Positions 50,503 to 59,249 are shown, counted from the stretch's first letter. The stretch: 64,000 bases of DNA from CAVQND01 sp049518415 (GCA_049518415.1 JBEKRX010000014.1:23772-87771), one strand, 5' to 3'. Program-made: numbers and translations. The notes: a model not told the origin generated them from the letters alone.

Positions 50503-52620
50503 TTATTTTTTCCAGGCGGGCTCAAGTTCGAGGTAGGCGGTATGAATGCCGCGCAGGACCTTCAAGAGGAGGGACGTTTTTTTATTTTGGGCGGCCAGGT
50601 CCATGAGCTTCTTGAGCGACTCGACATCCTGGACCGGCTGGCCGTCGGCTTCAATGATTAAATCGTCCACGTAAAGCGAGCCGACCTCGGCCCAGCTCCC
50701 CGATTTGACTTCCTCGACCAGGGCACCGCGCTGGGCGGGCGGCCATTGCTGCTCGGCCACATCGAAGAACGCGACGTCCCGGGCGGTGAATTCAAAATCG
50801 TCGTTGCGGTATTTTTTCATCTCGCGCTTGAGCTTGGGTGAGCGGGGGAGTTGGACCGGGATTTTCAGCTCGGCCTGGCCGCGCCGGACGGTCAGTTGGA
50901 CGGAGGCGCCGATGTCGTATTGGCGGATGAGGGTGGCGAATTCCTCCTCATGTTCGGGCCCGGAGGCGGTGAGTTTTTCGCCGTCCACGGCGAGGATAAA
51001 ATCGCCCGGCTTGAGGCCGGCTTTCTCGGCGGTGGAGTTGGGATAGACCTGGGTGAGGTAGAAGCCCTTGAGGTCGGGGTTGCCCAACTGTTTGGCGATC
51101 TCGCGGCTGATGACATGGGTTTCGACCGGCAGCCAGGCCTTGGCGACTTCGAGGCCGGGGTCGCGCAGTTCCTGGAGGCCGAGGTTGACCACGCACAGGT
51201 AGCGGCGGGCGGCGCGCTCGAAGGTGGCGATGGCCGGGGTTGGTTCGGTCTTGCCCTGGGTGAGGTTGCGGGTGAATTCGAGCAGGTCGGCCACGTTCCG
51301 GAGCGGGGTGCCGTTGACCTGGACGAGCACGTCTCTGGCCTCGAGGGCGGGTTTGGCCTCGCCGGCGGGGCCGCCCGGGCGGACGGAGGTGACCAGGACG
51401 CCGGACTGGCTGGGCCGCTTCATTTCCTTGGCGGCCAGGAAGGAGAGATTGCGGACGGTAAGGCCCCAGGGTTTGAGTTCCTGTTCCTTGGAATAGAGTT
51501 CGCCGCGCTCGACGGGCTGCAACCGGAACGCGGTTTCCTTGCCGTCGCGCAAGACCAGGGCGGTGACTTCCTGGCCAATCGGCAGGCTGGTCACCAGGCG
51601 CATGAAATCCGGCATCTCCTCGTCGTAACGGACGTTGGTGGGGGTATCGCCAAGGCGGAGGAGCAGATCGCCGGGCTGGAGGCCGGCTTTGGCGGCGGGC
51701 GAATCGCCGATGATGCCGCTGACGACCACGCCGCGGTCAGCTTTGCCGTGTTTGAAGCGGGGCTGCACGTCCAGGCCGAGCCAGCTCCGGCGGACCTGAC
51801 CGTGGGCGATGATTTCGTTGGCGACGTTGCGGGCGAGGTTGGCGGGGATGGCGCCGCTCAGGCCGAACTGGATTTCGTTGATGCCCACGATTTCGCCGCG
51901 CAGGTCCACGAGCGGGCCGCCGGAGTTGCCGGGGTAGATGGCGGCATCGTGAGCGATCCAGCGGATGAGGGCGCCGACGTCCTCGCCGTCGAGTTGGAAG
52001 CGGCCCAGGAGGCCGAACATTCTGGGCATGACCATCTCGACGTTGCTGACGATGCCGAGGGTGACCGATTGCGACAAGGCCATCGGGCTGCCCATCGCCA
52101 GCACGGAATCGCCCACCCGCAGCCTGGCCGAATCGGCGAAAACCGCCGGGACGAATTCCCGCGGTTTTGCAGGTTTCAATCGGAGGACCGCAATATCGGT
52201 CAACGGATCGGTGCCGACCAGTTCGGCCTCGAGTTCCTCGCGGTTCCACAGGGTGCAGACCAGGCGGGCGCCGTGGCCGGCGACGTGGTGGTTGGTGATG
52301 ACGTAGCCGTCTTTGGAGATGATGGCGCCGCTGCCCACCGCCTGCAATTTCAATTCGCGGCCCTCGTGGTAATCCGTGGAAACAACGTGGATGCGCACCA
52401 GGGCAGGACGCAGGCGGCTGATGGCGGTCTCGACTGCCGCGCGCAGATCGGCCGGGCTGTCCGGCGCGCGGGCGAAACCCAAACCGCCGGGTCCCAACAG
52501 GACGCCTGCCAGGACCAAGCCGAGAGCGAACGGCGAATGGCGAACGGCGAATGGAGGTCCCAACAGGGCGCCTGCCAGGACCAAGCCGAGAGGGCGCTGC
52601 ATCCAACTGCCAATACCCAT
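50503..52620 (-). CDS. HtrA-like serine protease with multiple PDZ domains
   Basis: 705 residues from ATG 52620 (another ATG at 52,602). Catalytic triad intact: H112 (TNHHVA), D142 (LTDIAVL), S233 (YPGNSGGPL). After the protease domain come three or four PDZ domains: near 280 (DSPAAKAGLQPGDLLLRLGD), 400 (VRPGGPAGEAKPALEARDVL), 520 (PNSTAEKAGLKPGDFILAVD) and a final one near 640 (SWAEVGSLYVDDLIIEADGQ). A periplasmic protease/chaperone of the DegP type with extra PDZ modules. The leader is odd: a hydrophobic segment GLVLAG-x-LLGP occurs twice because of a 35-bp direct duplication at the DNA level. First gene of the operon. Confidence 0.92.
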   Translation of the reverse strand: MGIGSWMQRPLGLVLAGALLGPPFAVRHSPFALGLVLAGVLLGPGGLGFARAPDSPADLRAAVETAISRLRPALVRIHVVSTDYHEGRELKLQAVGSGAIISKDGYVITNHHVAGHGARLVCTLWNREELEAELVGTDPLTDIAVLRLKPAKPREFVPAVFADSARLRVGDSVLAMGSPMALSQSVTLGIVSNVEMVMPRMFGLLGRFQLDGEDVGALIRWIAHDAAIYPGNSGGPLVDLRGEIVGINEIQFGLSGAIPANLARNVANEIIAHGQVRRSWLGLDVQPRFKHGKADRGVVVSGIIGDSPAAKAGLQPGDLLLRLGDTPTNVRYDEEMPDFMRLVTSLPIGQEVTALVLRDGKETAFRLQPVERGELYSKEQELKPWGLTVRNLSFLAAKEMKRPSQSGVLVTSVRPGGPAGEAKPALEARDVLVQVNGTPLRNVADLLEFTRNLTQGKTEPTPAIATFERAARRYLCVVNLGLQELRDPGLEVAKAWLPVETHVISREIAKQLGNPDLKGFYLTQVYPNSTAEKAGLKPGDFILAVDGEKLTASGPEHEEEFATLIRQYDIGASVQLTVRRGQAELKIPVQLPRSPKLKREMKKYRNDDFEFTARDVAFFDVAEQQWPPAQRGALVEEVKSGSWAEVGSLYVDDLIIEADGQPVQDVESLKKLMDLAAQNKKTSLLLKVLRGIHTAYLELEPAWKK

Positions 52621-52680
52621 GCGCCCTGTGTAGTTCAATTGGGCGGATTATCAAGCACAGAGTTCAATGCGTGGGGCGGG

Positions 52681-52847
52681 TGGGCGCATTTGACCTTTTT
52701 GGTAGCCTTTCTGGCTCTTTATCTTAATCCTAATCTTAATCCTAATCTTAATCCGATTGCATCGGCTCTTCGACCGGGACAGGGATTAAGATTAGGATTA
52801 AGATCAGGGTTAAGAGGGACCACCCAAAAAAGTGGAATAGGCGCCCA
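52681..52847 (+). mobile_element. ORF-less derivative of the four-helix-bundle cassette
   Basis: The ends match the 44.5-kb cassette: GGGCGCATTTGACCTTTTTG on the left, then TAGCCTTTCTGGCTCTTTAT, and ACCACCCAAAAAAGTGGAAT on the right followed by AGGCGCCC. Between the CTTAATCC (left) and GGATTAAG (right) arms only about 30 bp remain, corresponding to the first ten codons of the four-helix-bundle gene (compare GCATCGGCTCTTCGACC with ATGAATCGCCTCTTCGACC). Inverted arms could fold into a long hairpin. The rest of 52,621-52,989 has no gene. Confidence 0.6.
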
Positions 52848-52989
52848 AGGGGGGTGGTTGGCAAGGCGTGATTGACTTTGGCGGTGGGGAATCGCAGGAT
52901 AGCCTTGATGAAGCGAGCAGGAGCGGCACTGGAGCTGGGGGCTGCGCCGCCGCTAGGGCCGCGCTCCAGTTGCCAATGGCGTAAAGATT

Positions 52990-53718
52990 ATGCACCGGAC
53001 TTTCGGGATTGACGAAGTGGCGCGTTACTTGCACCTGGGCAGCGCGGACGTGGAGCGGTTGGTGAAGAACCAGGACATGCCTTTTGAAAGGCATGGGGGG
53101 CGGCTGGTGTTTCGGAAAGTCGAGATCGATGCGTGGGCCTCTCAACGCATCCTGGGCCTGGAAGGGCGGCGCCTGGCCGAGTACCACCAGCAGACCTCGC
53201 GGGGCACGCGGCCGTTTCTGGCGCACGAGGCGATGATGCCGGAGGTGATCCAGCCGGGGTTCATCGACCCGGCGCTGCCGGCCAAGACCAAGGCTTCGGT
53301 GTTGCGCCAGATGGCGAGGCTGGCGGAGAAAACCGGGCGGGTCTGGGACCCGCAAGGATTGCTGGCGGGGCTGGAGGCACGCGAGACGCTGTGCTCGACG
53401 GGCATTCCCGGGGGATTGGCGCTGCTGCATTCCCGCTTTCCGGACGCCTACATGTTCGAATCGCCTTTCATCGTGCTCGGCCGGACGGTGCAGGAAATCC
53501 CCTTTGGCTCGCCGGATGGGCAGGGGACGGACCTGTTTTTCCTGCTTGGGTGTCCGGATGACCGCCTGCACCTGCACACCCTGGCTCGTTTGTGCCTGAT
53601 GGCGCAAAAGACCGAACTCCTGGCCCAGTTGCGGGTGGCCGCCGATGCGGCCGCCATGCACCAATGTATCCTGGCGGCCGAAGAAGCGGTGCTGGCGGGC
53701 AAAGTGGCGCCGGCGTAG
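52990..53718 (+). CDS. HTH (excisionase-type) fused to PTS EIIA-Ntr-like domain
   Basis: 242 residues. Residues 1-52 are an excisionase/MerR-type winged helix (IDEVARYLHLGSADVERLVK, then DMPFERHGGRLVFRKVEIDA). Residues 85-235 form a PtsN-like EIIA domain; the phospho-accepting histidine is H147 in STGIPGGLALLHSRFPD. The EIIA-Ntr proteins relay phosphate from EI-Ntr and NPr to regulate nitrogen, potassium or carbon metabolism. The fused HTH suggests DNA or protein binding under phosphorylation control. No EI or NPr gene is in the window. Start ATG 52990. Confidence 0.85.
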   Translation: MHRTFGIDEVARYLHLGSADVERLVKNQDMPFERHGGRLVFRKVEIDAWASQRILGLEGRRLAEYHQQTSRGTRPFLAHEAMMPEVIQPGFIDPALPAKTKASVLRQMARLAEKTGRVWDPQGLLAGLEARETLCSTGIPGGLALLHSRFPDAYMFESPFIVLGRTVQEIPFGSPDGQGTDLFFLLGCPDDRLHLHTLARLCLMAQKTELLAQLRVAADAAAMHQCILAAEEAVLAGKVAPA

Positions 53719-53720
53719 AG

Positions 53721-53985
53721 TTACTGAGCGGCGAAACTGGTTGTAATCAGGTGAGGTTTTGGCGCGATTGCGAGGGTCCGCTCAGCCAGCGCTTGTTTTA
53801 GGTCAATTGAAAATTGAGGATTGAAGAATGGTCATTGGTTATTGAGCAATGCCCGCGGGTGACGCCGCATGGACTTTCGGATTGGGGACTCAATGACCAA
53901 TAACCAATATTCAATGCTCAATGAATCCCGATTCCGAATCGGGACTTGATTCCAGAGGTGATCTGAGGCGCAGCCTTGCTGAGCC
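53721..53985. repeat. Dispersed repeat family 2, copy B
   Basis: Partner of the copy at 13,479-13,755 in the same orientation, beginning 3 bp after the HTH-EIIA stop. One CCCGATTCCGAATCGGG palindrome at 53,927-53,943. The following stretch 53,986-54,431 is repeat-like (GGGCGGGAGCCTCGCCCCACC hairpin near 54,074-54,094, CGCTGAGCGCCGGCCCGGCG near 54,030) and has no supported gene. Confidence 0.75.
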
Positions 53986-54431
53986 ATGTTCATTCCGCTG
54001 GGGTGGGGAGCGCAGGCGGCCGGCGCGCGCTGAGCGCCGGCCCGGCGCTGAGCTTGCCGCGACTGTCAGGGCTGGGCGGGAGCCTCGCCCCACCAGGGGA
54101 GCGGGTTGGCGAAGCGCAACGCGGCCGGGTGGAACCAGCGAGCCGGAGGCTTGCGCTTGCGCCACCAGGCGGGGGCCGTATCTGAAGATGGGCCCTGGCT
54201 GGGGCCGATACCCCATTCCGTCCGTCCGGCGGCTCCCGCTAACCTGGGGAGGTGCGTTGTGTTCGGCCAGGGAAACACCGTGAACAGGCCCAGAGAGTGC
54301 CCTCTGGAAGGGGCGTGACCGCCCTGGATTTGCTCTTGCGCCGGCCCTGCGTCGCGCGTTCCCAGCTTTTGCCTTGCTGCCCGGTTACCCAGAGCCCAGA
54401 AAAGCAACGGGCAAAACGACGAGGTCGCGGC

Positions 54432-54809
54432 ATGAAAACCGTCCTGCTTTGGACGGTGCTGTTGCTGGCTGGGACGGGCCTGGCCGTGGCGAGTCATCCG
54501 CCGAAGCAGGGTCTGGCTTCGTGGTATGGCGAAGGGCATCGCGGCAAGCTGATGGCCAACGGCAGGAAGTTCGATCCGGACAAGCTGACGGCCGCCTCGT
54601 GGTTTTATCCGCTCGGCACTAAAGTGCGTGTCACCGTCAAGGCGACCTCGGGGCGCCGGCGGAGCGTGCTGGTGACGATCACCGATCGCGGCCCCGCGGC
54701 GGAACACGTCCGCGCTGGGCGCATCATTGACCTGGGGCGCGCCGCGTTCGAGAAGGTTGCGCCGCCGGACCTGGGTTTGGTGGCGGTTACCGTTCAACGG
54801 CTGCGCTAG
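54432..54809 (+). CDS. rlpA: RlpA-like septal-ring/DPBB lytic protein
   Basis: 125 residues from ATG 54432. Signal peptide (VLLWTVLLLAGTGLAVASHP). The double-psi beta-barrel is complete: GLASWYGEGHRGKLMANGRK, TAASWFYPLGTKVRVT and LVTITDRGPAAEHVRAGRII-DL. RlpA is a lytic transglycosylase acting on naked glycan strands in the periplasm; the catalytic Asp in TITDRGP is present. There is no C-terminal SPOR domain, so septal targeting by denuded glycans is not expected. The 3' end overlaps the convergent epimerase gene by 23 bp. Confidence 0.88.
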   Translation: MKTVLLWTVLLLAGTGLAVASHPPKQGLASWYGEGHRGKLMANGRKFDPDKLTAASWFYPLGTKVRVTVKATSGRRRSVLVTITDRGPAAEHVRAGRIIDLGRAAFEKVAPPDLGLVAVTVQRLR

Positions 54810-55833
54810 CTGGATGCTGGCAATACCATTCCATGGCCAGGTCCAGGCCCTGGCCGACGCGATGGGTGGGCGCGTAGCCCAGCAAGTGTTGGGCCTTGCT
54901 GATGTCCGCCAGCGAGTGCCGCACGTCCCCGGGCCGGAAATCCCGGTAAACGGGCGGTTGGTCGGGCAGGGACGGATGCTGTTTGCGCAAGGCGGTCTTG
55001 ATCAGGGCGAAGAGCTCGTTGAGGGTGGTTCGCTCGCCCCGGGCGATGTTATAGACTTGATTGAGCGCTTCGGGCAGGCCGGTCGTGGCGGCCAGCAGGT
55101 TGGCCTGGACGACGTTGGTCACATAACAGAAGTCGCGGCTGGTTTCGCCGTCGCCGTTGATATACACGGGCGCCCCCCGGAGCAGGGCGGCAATCCATTT
55201 GGGAATGACCGCGGCATAGGGGCCCTCGGGGTCCTGGCGCGGACCGAAGACGTTGAAATAGCGCAGGCCAATGGCGGCCAGGCCATAGACGCGCCCAAAC
55301 ACGTCGGCATACATTTCGTCCATCGCCTTGGTGGCGGCGTAGGGCGAAAGGGGCCGTCCGGTCTTGTCCTCGACCTTGGGCAAGTGGGGAGCGTCCCCGT
55401 AAACGGAGCTGCTGGAGGCGTAAACCACGCGTTTGACCTGCGCCGCCCGCGCCGCCAGGAGCAGGTTCAGAAAGCCGGTCACGTTGCTGCGGTGGCTGCC
55501 GAGCGGGTCGTCCAGGGAGCGCGGCACCGAGCCCAGCGCCGCCTGGTGCAAGATGAAATCCACCCCCGCGCAGGCCCGCGCGCAGACGGCCGGCTCGGCC
55601 AGGTCGCCCTCCAGGAACTGGAACCGCGCCCATTGCTCCGGGCTGACCCGGGCCTGGACCTGCTCCAGATTGGCGGGCTTGCCCGTCGAGAAATTGTCCA
55701 GCCCGGCCACCCGCTGGTCCAGCCGCAGGAGTCTCTCCAGCAAATGGGAGCCAATGAACCCGGCCGCCCCGGTGACCAGCCACACCTTGGGGGCGTCCGT
55801 CAATTGGCTCTGCAATTCGTCGTAGGCAGCCAT
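54787..55833 (-). CDS. wbpP: UDP-N-acetylglucosamine 4-epimerase, WbpP/TviC type
   Basis: 348 residues from ATG 55833. The N-terminus MAAYDELQSQL-x-PKVWLVTG parallels WbpP of Pseudomonas. NAD-binding TGAAGFIG at 21-28, LDNFSTG, HQAALGSVPRS, catalytic SSS...Y165-AAT-K169, RYFNVFGPRQDPEGPYAAVI and SRDFCYVTNVVQANLLAAT are all as in this SDR subfamily. It interconverts UDP-GlcNAc (or its uronic acid) with the galacto form for surface polysaccharide synthesis. No polysaccharide cluster is nearby. Overlaps rlpA tail-to-tail by 23 bp. The in-frame extension to 55,878 is not used. Confidence 0.93.
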   Translation of the reverse strand: MAAYDELQSQLTDAPKVWLVTGAAGFIGSHLLERLLRLDQRVAGLDNFSTGKPANLEQVQARVSPEQWARFQFLEGDLAEPAVCARACAGVDFILHQAALGSVPRSLDDPLGSHRSNVTGFLNLLLAARAAQVKRVVYASSSSVYGDAPHLPKVEDKTGRPLSPYAATKAMDEMYADVFGRVYGLAAIGLRYFNVFGPRQDPEGPYAAVIPKWIAALLRGAPVYINGDGETSRDFCYVTNVVQANLLAATTGLPEALNQVYNIARGERTTLNELFALIKTALRKQHPSLPDQPPVYRDFRPGDVRHSLADISKAQHLLGYAPTHRVGQGLDLAMEWYCQHPASAAVER

Positions 55834-55896
55834 TGAATTCGAAGGGATACTACATCGAAGCGCGCGTGCGCTCCGCAATGCAATGAGCCGTTGGCG

Positions 55897-57384
55897 CTAG
55901 GCAGCGTTGAGGCCGCGCGGGGCCTCTGCGGAGTCCTCGGAATCCTCGGGGTCCTGGCTGGCGTTGGGGGCGTGGCCGCTGTATTCATTGAGCTTGTTGC
56001 GGAGGGTGCGGACGCTGATGCCGAGCGCTTTTGCGGCTTGGGTGCGGTTATTCCTGCAGCGTTCCAGGGCGGCGAAGATGTGACGTTTTTCCAGTTCGTG
56101 GAGTGGGGGGAAGGCGTCGGCGGTCTGAGGTGGCGGGGCCTGGGTGGGCGGGCGCGCGCTCAGTGGGGCTGGGGCCTGGGTTTCGGGGGCGGGCGGCGGG
56201 GCGGGCAGAGGCTGGCCGGGGAGGAGGTTGAGGCAGAGGTGAGGAGGTTCGACCAGGGGCGAGTCGCCGGCGAGGATGACGGCGCGTTCGATGACATTCT
56301 GGAGTTCGCGGACGTTGCCGGGCCAAGAGTGGGCGGTCAAGGCGCCGAGGCAAGCGTCGGAGAGGCGCTGAGCGGCGCAGCCGTGTTTGCGGGCAAACCA
56401 ATGCAGGAAATGCTCGGCCAGGAAGAGGATGTCTTCGCGCCGCTCCCGCAACGGGGCGACGAGCATGGGCACGACGTTAATGCGGAAGAAGAGGTCCTCA
56501 CGAAACTCCTTGCGGAGCACGCTTTGTTCGAGGCGGCGGTTGGTGGTGGCGATGACGCGGACATCGACCTTGATGGTGCGGGTGCCGCCGACGCGCTCGA
56601 ATTCGCGTTCCTGGAGGACGCGCAGCAATTTGGACTGCAAGCTGGGGGAGATTTCGCTGATCTCGTCCAGCAGGATGGTGCCGCCGTGGGCCAACTCGAA
56701 GCGGCCTTCGCGCTTGTTCAAGGCCCCGGTGAAGGCGCCTTTCTCGTGGCCGAAGAATTCGCTTTCGATGAGGTTGTCGGGGATGGCGGCACAATTGACC
56801 TTGATGAGGGGGGCGGCGGCGCGGGGGCTTTCCTTGTGGAGGGCATGGGCGACCAGTTCCTTGCCGGTGCCGCTTTCGCCCTGGATGAGGACGGTGGCCT
56901 GGGTGCGGGCGACCTGGCGAATCAACAGGCGCAACTGTTCGATGGCGGGGCTGCGGCCCAGCAATTCCCAGCCGGGATCGGTTTCCTTGCTCAGGAACTG
57001 GTTGACCCGCAGGATGCGGGAGAACTCGTCGGCCTTTTTGAGGACGATATCGATCTGATTGAGCTGGAAGGGCTTGACCAGGTAATCAAAGGCGCCATTG
57101 CGCATGCAGTCGACGGCCGACTCGACGACGGGGAAAGCAGTCATGACGACGACCAACGGGCGCTGGGGACGCGGTTGGAGTTCCTTGAGCAGATCGGTCC
57201 CTTCACCGTCGGGGAGGCGGACATCGAGGAAGATGAGGTCGAAAGTGTCCTTGGCGAGGGCTTCTTTGGCGGCGGCGAGGGTCTCGACGGCCAGGACGTC
57301 ACAACGACGCTGCCGGAGGTGGGCCTCGAGGGCGTGGCGGAGGCCAGGCTCGTCCTCGACCAGGACTACTTTCTCGATGGGCAT
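55897..57384 (-). CDS. NtrC-family sigma-54-dependent response regulator
   Basis: 495 residues from ATG 57384 (MPIEKVVLVEDEPGL). Receiver with D54 (IFLDVRLPDG) and K in YLVKPF; AAA+ domain with Walker A GESGTGKE 169-176, the sigma-54-contact loop GAFTGA at 216-221, Walker B GGTILLDEI and the R finger RE-DLFFRINV; a Pro-rich linker; and a FIS-type HTH (RTQAAKALGISVRTLRNKLN). It activates sigma-54 promoters. It is the last gene of the minus-strand chemosensory-like cluster, 10 bp downstream of the preceding stop. The C-terminal tail is unusually acidic (DPEDSEDSAE). Confidence 0.94.
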   Translation of the reverse strand: MPIEKVVLVEDEPGLRHALEAHLRQRRCDVLAVETLAAAKEALAKDTFDLIFLDVRLPDGEGTDLLKELQPRPQRPLVVVMTAFPVVESAVDCMRNGAFDYLVKPFQLNQIDIVLKKADEFSRILRVNQFLSKETDPGWELLGRSPAIEQLRLLIRQVARTQATVLIQGESGTGKELVAHALHKESPRAAAPLIKVNCAAIPDNLIESEFFGHEKGAFTGALNKREGRFELAHGGTILLDEISEISPSLQSKLLRVLQEREFERVGGTRTIKVDVRVIATTNRRLEQSVLRKEFREDLFFRINVVPMLVAPLRERREDILFLAEHFLHWFARKHGCAAQRLSDACLGALTAHSWPGNVRELQNVIERAVILAGDSPLVEPPHLCLNLLPGQPLPAPPPAPETQAPAPLSARPPTQAPPPQTADAFPPLHELEKRHIFAALERCRNNRTQAAKALGISVRTLRNKLNEYSGHAPNASQDPEDSEDSAEAPRGLNAA

Positions 57385-57394
57385 AAGGCGAGAA

Positions 57395-57892
57395 TTACCT
57401 GAGGGTGTGGCGCTGGTAGAGCGCCGCCACAAAGTGGGGCCGGCATTGCTGGGCGGGGGGCAGGCTGCGGGCGGGCAGCAAACCCCGTCGCAAGAGCTGC
57501 TGTTGGTTTTCGCGGTCGAGCACCAGCACGCGCATGATGGTGTCGAGCGCCGTCTGGAGCAGACGCGTCAACTGAGGGTTGCCGTCGGTCGTGGTTATGC
57601 CGGAACGGTTCCATAGAGTGCGTTTCTGACCGAGGAGTCTTAAAGCGCATTCGAGCCGGGTTAGCAAGGCTTTTCTTTCGACTTGAATTGCCAGGGCCGG
57701 AAAGGGGGCGGGGTTTTTCAAGGCCTCGGCCTCTTTGTGGGCCAGCTCGAGCAGGGCGTTGCAGACGCCCAGGTGCTCGCGGAGGGCGTCTCTCATTTCG
57801 TCGGGCAAGGCGGTTGGGGAGGGGGCGTGGGCGGCGGGGGCCTCGGGCGAGCTACTGGTGAGTGGTGGTTGGCAGGGCATGGTCGTTGGCAT
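57395..57892 (-). CDS. Helical protein, FlgN/flagellar-chaperone-like in shape
   Basis: 165 residues from ATG 57892 (second ATG at 57,880). After a disordered Pro/Ser leader, the body is helical: LREHLGVCNALLELAHKEAE, LTRLECALRLLGQKRTLWNR and LLQTALDTIMRVLVLDRENQ followed by QQLLRRGLLP. The pattern of long helices ending in a QQLLRRG turn resembles FlgN-like export chaperones, but no flagellar genes are in the window, so this is a shape analogy. The start overlaps the TPR gene by about 40 bp, so the genes are coupled. Confidence 0.5.
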   Translation of the reverse strand: MPTTMPCQPPLTSSSPEAPAAHAPSPTALPDEMRDALREHLGVCNALLELAHKEAEALKNPAPFPALAIQVERKALLTRLECALRLLGQKRTLWNRSGITTTDGNPQLTRLLQTALDTIMRVLVLDRENQQQLLRRGLLPARSLPPAQQCRPHFVAALYQRHTLR

Positions 57893-59249
57893 TGGTTTTG
57901 GGAGGACTGGCCAGCGTGCGGTGCCAGTCGAGGCTGACCAGTTCGGCGTTGGTTTGCCAGGCCAGGAAGTCCTTGCGCCACTTTGCCATCTCGAGCACGG
58001 CCTTAAGGCTGGCGGGGGCGGTGGCGGGCAGCTCCTTTTGCCGGCTGACGACCTTCTCGAAATACTCGATGGCCTTTGCCTGGTGGTGCAAGTGCTCGAA
58101 GACCAGGCCAATCTGGTAGAAGACCGGCAGTTGCCATTCGGCCGAGGAGTCCAACGCCGCCAGGCAGAGATAAACGTCCAGGGCCTTGAGGGGATCGCCT
58201 TGGAGGTAGAAGCGGTTGGCGATTTCGTTGCCTGCCCGGCGTTGCCAGAAGGCGAGCGTCTGCGGGTCGGGCGGGGTGGTGGTGTGCTGCTCCTGGAGGA
58301 GGTCGAACGCCTGGCGCAGGGCCTCGGCATCGCGGCCGGCCTGCTGGAGGGAGGTCGCGCACAGGAAGCGCACCTCGGGCCGCTCCGGGGCGGCCGGAAA
58401 GCGTTTCAGGAAGTCCTGCGCCTGGGTGATCGCCTCGCCCAGGCGGTCCAGCGCGACCAGGCAATGAATGTACTGGTATTGGGCCATGCTGGGGTTGACC
58501 GGCGGGGAGTCGGACTTGAGCAGGCGGTCAAAGGAAGCGGCGGCTTCCTCGTAATTGGCCAGTTCATAATGGGTCTTGGCGATCTCATACTGGGCGAGTT
58601 GGACCAGTTGCTTGTGGTAGTCGAAGCGCTCGGTCTTGAGCATGAGGGCGGTGGTCATGACCGAATAGAATTTGGTAATCGCCAAGCCGGGCAGGCCCAT
58701 CTTTCGGAAGACTAGCCCTTGGCGCAGGAGCAGCTCCGGCACACCCGGGTCCTGGGGCCACTGGGCAAGGCACTGGGCGTAGATTTGCCCGGCGCGAGGC
58801 AGGTTGTTCTGCTCCAGGGCGATCTGCCCCAGCTCGAGCAAGGCGTCCCGTTGCACCTTTTCCGGCGCCTGGCTTTGGACCAGGCCGACGCACGCCGCCG
58901 CCGCCTCGGTAAACTGGCGCACCAGGCGCAGGTGGCGGGCGACCGCGAGCCGGGCTTGGAAATCGGGCGGGGGGTCCTGCTGCTGGGCCGTCGCATTGGT
59001 GGTGGCGGTGAAGAAACGCCAGGCGGCGCTGACGGCCTCATTGGTGGGGCCCGGGGCCGACGCCGGGGCGGTGTCGGTGGGTGCTTGGGCTTCCGGCGAC
59101 AGCGGGGGAACGTTCGAGTGCTGGGCAGCGGCCTGGGCCAGGCAGAGGAAAGCAACCGCCATTGGCCAGCCGGCGCGCCAGAGCGCCGGCCGGGCTGGTC
59201 TGCCGGCGGGGAGGACATCGGTCTGGGCGGATGGAGGTCCTGGTTTCAT
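57852..59249 (-). CDS. TPR-repeat exported protein
   Basis: 465 residues. Signal-like segment WPMAVAFLCLAQAAAQHSNV near residues 28-47. TPR-like helical repeats from about 95 to 445 (ARHLRLVRQFTEAAAACVGL; LGQIALEQNNLPRAGQIYAQ; YEIAKTHYELANYEEAAASF; YQIGLVFEHLHHQAKAIEYF). It probably acts in the periplasm. The ATG overlaps the stop of the Pro-rich gene upstream (ATGA), and its own 3' end overlaps the next gene, so it sits in a tight operon of at least six genes. Confidence 0.8.
   Translation of the reverse strand: MKPGPPSAQTDVLPAGRPARPALWRAGWPMAVAFLCLAQAAAQHSNVPPLSPEAQAPTDTAPASAPGPTNEAVSAAWRFFTATTNATAQQQDPPPDFQARLAVARHLRLVRQFTEAAAACVGLVQSQAPEKVQRDALLELGQIALEQNNLPRAGQIYAQCLAQWPQDPGVPELLLRQGLVFRKMGLPGLAITKFYSVMTTALMLKTERFDYHKQLVQLAQYEIAKTHYELANYEEAAASFDRLLKSDSPPVNPSMAQYQYIHCLVALDRLGEAITQAQDFLKRFPAAPERPEVRFLCATSLQQAGRDAEALRQAFDLLQEQHTTTPPDPQTLAFWQRRAGNEIANRFYLQGDPLKALDVYLCLAALDSSAEWQLPVFYQIGLVFEHLHHQAKAIEYFEKVVSRQKELPATAPASLKAVLEMAKWRKDFLAWQTNAELVSLDWHRTLASPPKTNANDHALPTTTHQ

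Noticed and set aside
50851..52875. 674-codon open frame opposite the HtrA gene
   Set aside because: Gly/Ala/Asp-rich antisense translation of a G+C-rich gene, no domain or start signal; HtrA on the minus strand explains the DNA.
55891..57402. 503-codon frame opposite the NtrC-type gene
   Set aside because: Antisense shadow; GAFTGA and Walker motifs are clear in the minus-strand frame.
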